From assembly GCA_035632095.1 (NCBI GenBank), contig DASQHM010000204.1, positions 1 to 13,053 on the forward strand: a stretch of 13,053 nt of DNA, read 5' to 3'. Within the stretch, counting starts at the first letter, position 1. Each line of letters starts with the position of its first letter. This stretch comes from DASQHM01 sp035632095 (GTDB lineage: Bacteria; Pseudomonadota; Alphaproteobacteria; Ferrovibrionales; Ferrovibrionaceae). Shown here piece after piece: positions 7,656-13,053 of the stretch. The translations under genes were made by a program, and so were the position numbers. The notes below the pieces were generated by a model. It was not told the DNA's origin and did not search any database. It worked only from the letters and a program-made list of their open reading frames with translations.

Positions 7656-7729
7656 CCGCGCCCGCGACGGAAAAGTCCAGCATTGCCGCGACATGGCGGG
7701 CGGGCGGGCACCGAAGGTCCGCCGGAAGC

Positions 7730-7742
7730 GGCAGAACCTGCC
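7730..7742. promoter_or_regulatory. Palindromic GGCA-N5-TGCC element, copy 3 (ftr-like, upstream of fliK promoter)
   Basis: GGCAGAACCTGCC has perfect 5-bp arms around a 3-bp centre. Its centre is about 108 bp upstream of the predicted fliK transcript start, the usual enhancer distance for a sigma-54 activator; Caulobacter ftr elements typically lie about 100 bp upstream. Confidence 0.5.
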
Positions 7743-7786
7743 GGGCCTGCCTGCAACGTTTTTGCCGAGCCGCCAGCCGTCCGCGC

Positions 7787-7801
7787 TTAACCGAAACTTA
7801 A
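7787..7801 (+). promoter_or_regulatory. CtrA-type box upstream of the Sel1-repeat gene
   Basis: TTAA-CCGAAAC-TTAA matches TTAA-N7-TTAA at all eight fixed bases. It sits inside a larger inverted repeat, GCTTAA-N7-TTAAGC (7785-7803). It ends about 45 bp before the Sel1 gene start, where CtrA-activated promoters usually have their site. The last base of the extended consensus (TTAAC) is met in only one half. Confidence 0.6.
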
Positions 7802-7846
7802 GCAAGATTTGGTTTCGTGCAGTCCAAGGAACGGAAGGATGGCGGA

Positions 7847-8560
7847 ATGTCTGTCATGGCGAACCCGAAGAAATTGAGCCCCTACGCGGCCGGTCTTGCG
7901 GCCTACAACGCCGACAACATGTCCGATGCAATCTTCCATTGGACCAAGGCGGCGGGCGACGGCGACGCGGAGGCGCAATTTCAGCTTGGGCTGATGCACG
8001 CGAACGGCACCGGCACGGAACAGGATTTTGTCAAGGCGCTGGACTTGTTCGCCAAATCAGCAGCGCAAGGCCACGTGGAGGGCCAATACAGCCTTGGCGT
8101 ACTCTACGGCGTCGGTCTCGGCACAGCCGTGGATTTGGCCGAAGCCGCATATTGGTACACCAAGTCCGCCGACCAGGGTCATACGGCGGCGCTCTGCAAC
8201 CTCGCCGGCCTCTACGAGCGGGGCCACGGCGTCACCCAGGATTTCATGAAAGCGGTCGATCTTTACAGCGACGCGGCGCAACGCGGCAACGTGATCGCAA
8301 TCTACAATCTCGGCGTCATGGCGGAAAACGGCGTCGGCCTGGAACAGGATCACGCTCGCGCCATCGAATTCTACAAAGTCGCCGCCGACAACGGCCTCGC
8401 CGCGGCGCAGTACAATCTCGGCACCATGTTCGCGCAGGGCTTGGGCACGGCCGCGGACGTGGATAAGGCGAAGTTTTGGCTAGCCAAGGCGGCGGACCAG
8501 GGCCACAAGCTCGCGCGGAGCAACCTGGCCATCCTGAACGAGATGCGCGCCGCGTCCTGA
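7847..8560 (+). CDS. Cytoplasmic Sel1-repeat (TPR-like) protein, function unknown
   Basis: The product is 237 aa and made almost entirely of 36-residue Sel1-like repeats. Five full units run from about residue 42 to 221 (for example FQLGLMHANGTGTEQDFVKALDLFAKSAAQGH), with a degenerate unit before them (about 12-41) and a partial one at the end. Each has the [YF]-x-L-G...G-x-G...A...[WF/Y]-[YLA]-x-K-[SA]-A-x-x-G pattern. Sel1 repeats form two-helix solenoids that bind other proteins. I see no signal peptide, membrane segment or catalytic domain, so a cytoplasmic scaffold or adaptor is likely. The ATG at 7847 is preferred over an in-frame GTG at 7817 because GGAAGGA lies just before it. It stands alone between fliK and flgK, with a CtrA-type box upstream. 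A flagellar or cell-cycle role is inferred from place only. Confidence 0.93.
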   Translation: MSVMANPKKLSPYAAGLAAYNADNMSDAIFHWTKAAGDGDAEAQFQLGLMHANGTGTEQDFVKALDLFAKSAAQGHVEGQYSLGVLYGVGLGTAVDLAEAAYWYTKSADQGHTAALCNLAGLYERGHGVTQDFMKAVDLYSDAAQRGNVIAIYNLGVMAENGVGLEQDHARAIEFYKVAADNGLAAAQYNLGTMFAQGLGTAADVDKAKFWLAKAADQGHKLARSNLAILNEMRAAS

Positions 8561-8596
8561 CGCGCGGCGGCGGTTTGCGGAGAGCCGTGCGCCGGA

Positions 8597-8613
8597 TTGG
8601 CCTCCGGCTTGCA
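8597..8613 (+). promoter_or_regulatory. Sigma-54 (-24/-12) promoter of flgK-flgL
   Basis: TTGGCCTCCGGCTTGCA has GG and GC separated by exactly 10 bases and a perfect TTGCA -12 element. It shares TGGCC-N2-CGGCTTGC with the fliK promoter. The predicted transcript start is near 8624. Confidence 0.6.
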
Positions 8614-8723
8614 ACGAACGACGCTGAACTTCGTCAGCGGACCGTTCGCAGCACATGTTGCAGTCGCAGAATAGCTTTTCAGGACATAAATTTAACGTGG
8701 ATGCCGGGGCCTTCAGGCAACTA

Positions 8724-8736
8724 GGCACGAACTGCC
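8724..8736. promoter_or_regulatory. Palindromic GGCA-N5-TGCC element, copy 4 (in the flgK leader)
   Basis: GGCACGAACTGCC shares the arms of the fliF and fliK copies, with one mismatch in the fifth pair. Its centre is about 106 bp downstream of the predicted flgK transcript start. Confidence 0.4.
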
Positions 8737-8752
8737 TTACTGCTGCGGTCTT

Positions 8753-8765
8753 GGCATTTCCTGCC
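8753..8765. promoter_or_regulatory. Palindromic GGCA-N5-TGCC element, copy 5 (in the flgK leader)
   Basis: GGCATTTCCTGCC keeps the 4-bp arms, but its centre differs from the other copies. It lies 29 bp (centre to centre) after copy 4 and about 28 bp before the flgK ATG. It is not a sigma-54 promoter, because its GG and GC are only 8 bases apart. Confidence 0.35.
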
Positions 8766-8792
8766 GATCGTTCCGGCGGGAGGCGCTAAGTC

Positions 8793-10910
8793 ATGTCCCT
8801 CGAAGCTGTCCTCCAAAATGCCGTAAGCGGGCTCACGGTTGCGCAAACGGCGCTCCGCACGACGTCCAACAACATTTCGAACGTCAACACGCCCGGTTAC
8901 ACCCGCAAGGTCGTCGACCTGGAGAGCTCGGTCACCGGCGGCGTCGGCTCCGGCGTCCAGATCGCCGACATCAAACGCGTGGTCGACCAATTTCTGACCC
9001 AAGATCTGCAGGGCGTGACGTCGACGGCCTCACAATACCAGGCGACGAACACCCTGCAGGATCAGCTTCAAGCGTTGCTCGGCGATCCCAGCAGTTCGAC
9101 GTCGCTCTCCGGCGAGCTGAACACCATGATGAACGGCTTGGCGGGCCTGTCGAACAATCCGACGTCCTCCACCAACCGGATCACGGCGATCGACGATATC
9201 CAGCAATTCGGCGACTCGCTGTCGGGCCTTGCCCAGCAGGTGCAGACGCTTCGCGGCTCCGCCGACCTGCAAATCCAGCAGAGCATCCAGTCGGTCAACA
9301 ACGACTTGCAGAGCATCTATTCACTCAATGCGGCGATTCAGCAGCTGAGCATCGGCGGGCAAAGCACGGGCGAGCTCGAGGACCAGCGCCAGCAGGCTAT
9401 CTCCGATCTGGCGAAGCACATCGATATCCAGACCTTTTCGCTGTCGGGCGGCGGCGTCGGCGTATCGACGGTGTCGGGCCTGACGCTGCTCGACGATACG
9501 CCGCGGCAGCTCGTTTACACGTCGCCCGGAACGGTCGCGTCGGGCACGACGTTTCCCCAGATCACCGTCAATCACGTCAACACCATCACCGGCGCGGTCG
9601 ATCCGAGCGGCATACCGTTGGACGGTCAGATTCGCAGCGGCGATTTGCGCGGCCTGCTGGATATGCGTGACACGTTTCTGCCGAATTTCGCCGACCAGCT
9701 CGGGCAGCTCGGCGCCAGCGTCGCGGATCAGCTCAACGCCGTCCACAACGGCAATTCGACCGTTCCCCCGCCGGCAGGCATGACCGGACGCAACACCGGC
9801 CTGACCGGCGGCGATTTGCAGGGCTTCACGGGTAAGACCACGTTCTATGCGTTCGATGCCAACAACAACGTGGTCGGTTCCGCGACCGTCAATTTCAGCG
9901 CACTGCCGGCCGGAACGACGCTCGCCAACGTCATCACCCAGGTCAACACGGCGCTCGCCGGTTCCGGAAGCCTGTCCCTGGTCAACGGCGTTTTGTCGTT
10001 CAACGCCGGCGCAGGCGCTACGGGTGTCGCCATCCAGGACGGCGCGCCGCCGTCGAGCCGCGGCGGGCGCGGATTCTCGCAGTTCTTCGGCATGAACGAC
10101 TTGGTCCAGGCGCAGGCATACTCGAACTTCGACACCGGCCTGACCGCAACGTCCGTGCACAATTTCGCCGGCAAGGTGGCGCTGAAGCTTGTCGGCCCGA
10201 ACAACGACGTGCCTAGCCAATTCACGCTCGACTTCAGCCAGCCGCCGCTGAACGGCGCCGGCTCCACCGTGACTGACGTCATCAATGCGCTGAATGCTCC
10301 GACGGCGCTCGGAAACTTCACCACCTTCTCGCTGGATCCAAACGGCGCGTTGGTTATGACGCCCAAGCCCGGATACGCGGGCTCCCGCATCGAGGTCGCA
10401 ACCGACACAACGAATCGCGCCGGCACCGGCGTCACTTTCTCCAACTTCTTCGGCGTGGGCAGCCAGTATCTCTCCAACGCCGCACTGAGCTTTTCGGTGA
10501 AGAGCAATATCGCCGCCGATCCGTCGCAGCTCGCATTGGCGCAAGTGGACCCTGCGGGCACGCCGGCCCTGACCGTAGGCGATGCGCGCGGCGCATTGGC
10601 CTTGCAGGCTTTGGCGCAGAAGACAGTGACAATTCCGTCCGCGGGGACGCTGGCCGGCATCAGCAATACCCTCAGCACCTACGTGGCGCTCGTCGTTTCC
10701 GGCGCGGGCCGCGCCGCGGCGCAGGCTCAGACGCTGTCCAACGATCAGAATGCCCTGCAAACCGAATTGCAGAACCGTGTGGATTCCGTGTCGGGGGTCA
10801 ACCTCGATGAAGAGCTCGCCAACATGGTAATCTTTCAGAACGCCTACAATGCATCGGCGCGCATCATCACCACGGCGCAGCAGCTCTTCACCGTCCTGAT
10901 GAACATGTGA
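8793..10910 (+). CDS. flgK: Flagellar hook-associated protein 1 FlgK
   Basis: FlgK is the first junction protein between hook and filament; it is exported and replaces the FlgD cap. The product is 705 aa, longer than the roughly 550-aa enterobacterial form. The N-terminal axial motif is at residues 3-40 (LEAVLQNAVSGLTVAQTAL, NNISNVNTPGYTRK) and the C-terminal one at about 664-705 (SGVNLDEELANMVIFQNAYNAS, then ARIITTAQQLF). The extra length lies in the surface-exposed middle, where two similar modules occur (about 364-438 and 477-560), each ending in a FSxFFG motif. There are no cysteines. GGGAGG lies at a good distance before the ATG. flgL follows after 17 bp. Confidence 0.97.
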   Translation: MSLEAVLQNAVSGLTVAQTALRTTSNNISNVNTPGYTRKVVDLESSVTGGVGSGVQIADIKRVVDQFLTQDLQGVTSTASQYQATNTLQDQLQALLGDPSSSTSLSGELNTMMNGLAGLSNNPTSSTNRITAIDDIQQFGDSLSGLAQQVQTLRGSADLQIQQSIQSVNNDLQSIYSLNAAIQQLSIGGQSTGELEDQRQQAISDLAKHIDIQTFSLSGGGVGVSTVSGLTLLDDTPRQLVYTSPGTVASGTTFPQITVNHVNTITGAVDPSGIPLDGQIRSGDLRGLLDMRDTFLPNFADQLGQLGASVADQLNAVHNGNSTVPPPAGMTGRNTGLTGGDLQGFTGKTTFYAFDANNNVVGSATVNFSALPAGTTLANVITQVNTALAGSGSLSLVNGVLSFNAGAGATGVAIQDGAPPSSRGGRGFSQFFGMNDLVQAQAYSNFDTGLTATSVHNFAGKVALKLVGPNNDVPSQFTLDFSQPPLNGAGSTVTDVINALNAPTALGNFTTFSLDPNGALVMTPKPGYAGSRIEVATDTTNRAGTGVTFSNFFGVGSQYLSNAALSFSVKSNIAADPSQLALAQVDPAGTPALTVGDARGALALQALAQKTVTIPSAGTLAGISNTLSTYVALVVSGAGRAAAQAQTLSNDQNALQTELQNRVDSVSGVNLDEELANMVIFQNAYNASARIITTAQQLFTVLMNM

Positions 10911-10927
10911 TCGAGCAAGGTGACAGC

Positions 10928-11881
10928 ATGAACCGGGTCAGCACGCTCAGCGAAAACCAGTTTCTGGTGAACACGCTGATGAACAATCAGCAACAGATGC
11001 AAGAAGCGCAGCAACAAGTTACGACCGGTCACAAATCGCAAGACTACAAGGGGATTGCCGACCAGGCCGAAGCATTGATCGGTTCGCAGAGCGTCGCGTC
11101 GCGCACCCAGCAATACATCTCCGGAAACAATCAGCTGAACTTGACGCTGCAGACCTACGACGCCACGACGCGCGGCCTGGCGAGCAACGCACAGGCGATC
11201 AAGGACGCGGTCATGCGGGCGATCAGCACCAACTCGTCTTCCGGACTGATCGATTCCGTCACCAATCTGTTGAGCCAGTCGCTCGGCCAGTTGAACACGC
11301 AGCTTAACGGGCAATACATCTACGGCGGGACACGGACCGATACGCCGCCTGTCAACATCACCACGCCGGCGCAGCTCGTCGCGATGGGACAGCCGCCATC
11401 GGCCGCCTTCAGCAACAATCAGCTTAAGCCGCAGGCGCAGGTCAACGACAACGTTACCATCACGTACGGACAATTGGCCAATCAGGTCGGGCAGCCGTTG
11501 CTGCAATCCATTCAGCGCATCCTCCAGTACAACAACGGCACTCTTGCCGGACCAAGCCCGCCCGGCCCAGGAACCCCGTTCTCCGATCCGATGACGCAGG
11601 CGCAGAAGGATTTTTTGACGGGAGAACTGTCGAGCTTGTCGGCGACGGTCAGCGGCTTGAACGCTGCGGCTACTCAGAACGGCGTGCTGCAGCAGCAGCT
11701 CGACAACGTTCAGCAGCAGAATCAAAGCCAGTTGACCACGGTCAACTCCTTCATCTCCGATGTTCAGGATGCGGATGCGGCGCAGGCAATCACGAAGCTG
11801 AACCAGGACCAGCTGGCGCTGCAAGCCTCATATCACGTGGTGGCGCAGCTGGGTAAGCTCAGCCTGGCGAATTTCCTGTAA
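10928..11881 (+). CDS. flgL: Flagellar hook-associated protein 3 FlgL
   Basis: FlgL is the second hook-filament junction protein, sitting between FlgK and the flagellin filament. The product is 317 aa. The flagellin-like N-terminal helix is at residues 1-50 (MNRVSTLSENQFLVNTLM, QQQVTTGHKSQDYKGIADQAE) and the C-terminal helix region at about 282-317 (ADAAQAITKLNQDQLALQASY, ending LSLANFL). The conserved YIYGGTRTDTPP segment is near 130-141. The middle is Gln/Asn-rich. The ATG at 10928 is chosen over an in-frame GTG overlapping the flgK stop because AAGGTGA lies just upstream and the protein then begins at the conserved helix. Co-transcribed with flgK. Confidence 0.96.
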   Translation: MNRVSTLSENQFLVNTLMNNQQQMQEAQQQVTTGHKSQDYKGIADQAEALIGSQSVASRTQQYISGNNQLNLTLQTYDATTRGLASNAQAIKDAVMRAISTNSSSGLIDSVTNLLSQSLGQLNTQLNGQYIYGGTRTDTPPVNITTPAQLVAMGQPPSAAFSNNQLKPQAQVNDNVTITYGQLANQVGQPLLQSIQRILQYNNGTLAGPSPPGPGTPFSDPMTQAQKDFLTGELSSLSATVSGLNAAATQNGVLQQQLDNVQQQNQSQLTTVNSFISDVQDADAAQAITKLNQDQLALQASYHVVAQLGKLSLANFL

Positions 11882-11889
11882 GCCGCGGG

Positions 11890-11909
11890 CGGCGGCCTGT
11901 TAGCCGCCG
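11890..11909. terminator. Hairpin between convergent flgL and glycosyltransferase genes
   Basis: CGGCGGC (11890-11896) and GCCGCCG (11903-11909) form a perfect 7-bp stem with a 6-base loop. The glycosyltransferase stop codon (TTA on the plus strand, 11900-11902) is in the loop. Only 18 bp separate the two stop codons, so one hairpin could end both transcripts. No T-run follows on either strand, so it may act only as a 3'-end stabiliser or with Rho. Confidence 0.35.
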
Positions 11910-13053
11910 ATTTCGATATCACGTGGGGCGCGGCCATCGGCGTAGTTTTCCCACATGGCGATATAGGCTGCCTCGAGATCGCGGCGGTAGCCATCGGAAT
12001 CGAACAGCCGGCAGCGGGTCCGTTCGCGCCACAGCTTTTGCCTGATTGACCCGAGTTGTTCGGGGTCTTTGGCAAGTTCGACCGCGCGCCGTTCGAACTC
12101 GTCGAAATCCGACAGGATCAGCTCCGGCATGTTCGCCGCGTGGCACAACGTGGCGCCGAGCCGCGCCGCCGGACTTGCGCCGGCGACCGTCAGGATGGGC
12201 AACCCGGCCCAAAGCGCGTCGACGGTCGTCACGCCGCCGCCATGGAAGCGGTTGTCGAGGGCGAGATCGGCCAAAGCGAGACGCCTCAAGTGCTTGGAAT
12301 GTTCGAGCAGCTTGGCGAAGACGAGCCGCGAACCGTCGATGCCGCGCCTTTCCGCCTCGTGTCGCAGGTTGTCCCGGGTGGCGTGCATCCAGTCACCAAG
12401 CCAGAGGACCGAATTCGGGACATTGCCCAGGATGCGCATCCAGATGTCGAAGATGCCGGGCTCGAATTTGCACGGATGATTGAAATTGGCGAACACGAAG
12501 CCGTCTTCGGGCAATGCGAAATCGGCCCTCGACGGCGTCTCATCCGAGATATCGGCCCGGCGCGTCGCCATGAAGCTGCCCGGCAGGTAGACCAGCCGCT
12601 CCGTGCAATAGGCCTTCCATTCGGGCGGTATGAATCGCTTGTCGGTAATCAGGTACTGGATGAATTTGCTGCCCGATGTGAGCGAATAGCCGAGGTAGTG
12701 CGCCTGCACCGGCGCTGGTTGCAACGCCAGCACTTCAAGCCAATTCACTGAAGTGTGGCCGGTGGTGTCGATCAGGAGGTCGATTCCATCCGAATAGATT
12801 CGTTGCGCGGCGATTTCCGGCGCCACCTTCACCAGGTCGGTGAAATGATCGAAGTGCTTGCGGAATGCGACGCTGAAGGGAACCTTGTCGCAAGCCATCA
12901 GCGAATAGCCGAAAAGCTCGAAGCGCGTGCGGTCGTGGCGCTGCACCACCGGCTCCAGCACCAGCGGCATGCTTTGCCGCGTGGTGTAGGGCAGGAGGTA
13001 GCCGACCCGGATCCGATCCCGCCGCTTCGGCGCAAATTTGAATTGGCTGCGCG
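11900..13053 (-). CDS. GT41-family glycosyltransferase (O-GlcNAc transferase/SPINDLY-like), 5' end outside window
   Basis: The frame is open to the right edge, giving at least 383 residues. The ATG at 12970 is internal: the upstream codons read KRRDRIRVGYLLPY, a typical start of the GT41 catalytic region. GT41 enzymes move a sugar from a nucleotide sugar to Ser/Thr of proteins. Numbered from that ATG, visible motifs are GHTSVNWLEVLALQPAPVQAHYLGY (71-95), FANFNHPCKFEP (160-171), where K168 matches the nucleotide-binding Lys842 of human OGT, PNSVLWL (185-191), and HGGGVTTVDALWAGLP (243-258). The usual active-site His near the start of the domain is Gln here. An N-terminal TPR domain, common in this family, would lie outside the window. 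Convergent with flgL; flagellin modification, as by Caulobacter FlmG, is possible but inferred from place. Confidence 0.93.
   Translation of the reverse strand, partial: RSQFKFAPKRRDRIRVGYLLPYTTRQSMPLVLEPVVQRHDRTRFELFGYSLMACDKVPFSVAFRKHFDHFTDLVKVAPEIAAQRIYSDGIDLLIDTTGHTSVNWLEVLALQPAPVQAHYLGYSLTSGSKFIQYLITDKRFIPPEWKAYCTERLVYLPGSFMATRRADISDETPSRADFALPEDGFVFANFNHPCKFEPGIFDIWMRILGNVPNSVLWLGDWMHATRDNLRHEAERRGIDGSRLVFAKLLEHSKHLRRLALADLALDNRFHGGGVTTVDALWAGLPILTVAGASPAARLGATLCHAANMPELILSDFDEFERRAVELAKDPEQLGSIRQKLWRERTRCRLFDSDGYRRDLEAAYIAMWENYADGRAPRDIEIGG

Larger units (their letters stand above)
7602..7846. promoter_or_regulatory. Divergent promoter region between fliK and the Sel1-repeat gene
   Basis: This 245-bp region carries, from left to right, the fliK sigma-54-type promoter (7639-7655), an ftr-like palindrome (7730-7742), a second weaker GG-N10-GC match on the minus strand (7752-7767, CGGCAAAAACGTTGCA) and a perfect CtrA-type box (7787-7801). 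It therefore joins a late-class promoter on one strand with a cell-cycle-type site facing the other. Confidence 0.55.
8561..8792. promoter_or_regulatory. flgK promoter and long leader
   Basis: This 232-bp stretch has no gene. It holds a sigma-54-type promoter (8597-8613), a perfect 6-bp hairpin at the predicted transcript start (8622-8639, CGCTGA and TCAGCG arms), an AT-rich patch with a lone TTTAAC (8691-8696), and two ftr-like palindromes (8724-8736 and 8753-8765). GGGAGG at 8778-8783 is the flgK ribosome-binding site. The predicted leader is about 170 nt. There is no clear terminator for the Sel1 gene; a short stem over its stop codon (8551-8564) lacks a T-tract. Confidence 0.5.

Noticed and set aside
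7752..7767. Second GG-N10-GC match on the minus strand (CGGCAAAAACGTTGCA) as the fliK promoter
   Set aside because: It has a good -12 but a weaker -24, would give a leader of about 140 nt and would place the ftr-like palindrome on the transcript start. The element at 7639-7655 fits better in sequence and spacing.
7602..7805. N-terminal extension of fliK by 68 codons
   Set aside because: The stretch encodes an Arg-rich, FliK-unlike sequence and overlaps the predicted sigma-54 promoter, ftr-like site and CtrA box.
8551..8564. CGCGT-CCTG-ACGCG hairpin over the Sel1 gene stop as a terminator
   Set aside because: The stem is only 5 bp and no T-tract follows.
8724..8765. The GGCA-N5-TGCC copies in the flgK leader as sigma-54 promoters
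   Set aside because: GG and GC are 8 bases apart in each; sigma-54 needs 10.
9321..10760. Minus-strand open frame (479 codons) antisense to flgK
   Set aside because: It is a shadow of the flgK reading frame, with no motif and no ribosome site.
12968..12970. ATG at 12970 as the glycosyltransferase start
   Set aside because: The same frame stays open to the window edge and the upstream residues (RIRVGY...) are conserved family sequence, so the true start lies outside.
12966..12978. GGCATGCTTTGCC as a further ftr-like site
   Set aside because: It lies inside the glycosyltransferase coding region, has only 4-bp arms and a different centre, and is expected by chance about once.
1..13053. Mobile element, CRISPR, toxin-antitoxin or phage-defence system
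   Set aside because: No transposase, integrase, direct-repeat array, tRNA or defence-type domain is visible; every long gene is flagellar, regulatory, Sel1-repeat or glycosyltransferase.

Overview
The window is a piece of a flagellar gene cluster from a GC-rich alphaproteobacterium, probably of the Caulobacter-like, cell-cycle-regulated kind. The evidence is a SciP (DUF1153) gene beside fliF, alphaproteobacterial-type FliG, FliF, FlgE, FlgK and FlgL, CtrA-type TTAA-N7-TTAA boxes, and sigma-54-type -24/-12 promoters upstream of hook genes. Genus and species cannot be read from the sequence.

Layout. The left half reads on the minus strand, from about 7.6 kb down to 1: fliK, flgD and flgE form one tight operon (gaps of 12 and 21 bp). 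Then comes sciP with its own leader and a hairpin terminator, then fliF, fliG and the first ten codons of a fliH/flbE-like gene (gaps of 17 and 3 bp). The right half reads on the plus strand: a cytoplasmic Sel1-repeat protein divergent from fliK, then flgK and flgL. A GT41 (O-GlcNAc-transferase/SPINDLY-like) glycosyltransferase converges on flgL from the right edge and is cut by the end of the window. No stretch over 300 bp lacks a gene; the four intergenic regions (148-245 bp) all look regulatory.

How the genes work together. FliF (MS ring), FliG (rotor) and FliH (export-ATPase regulator) are early structural parts. FlgE (hook), FlgD (hook cap), FliK (hook-length ruler), FlgK and FlgL (hook-filament junction) are middle to late exported parts. 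SciP is known in Caulobacter as an antagonist of CtrA, the master regulator of early flagellar genes. The GT41 protein may modify flagellin or another surface target, but this rests on neighbourhood only.

Most notable pattern. The intergenic regions share a 13-bp palindromic element, GGCA-N5-TGCC. There are two copies before fliF, one about 108 bp upstream of the predicted fliK sigma-54 start, and two about 105-135 bp downstream of the predicted flgK sigma-54 start. They resemble Caulobacter ftr elements bound by the sigma-54 activator FlbD. CtrA-type boxes lie before sciP (7 of 8 bases) and before the Sel1-repeat gene (8 of 8). I see no mobile element, CRISPR array, tRNA or rRNA, and no wholly new system; the less ordinary items are the Sel1 gene, the atypical GT41 active-site motifs and the flgK leader architecture.
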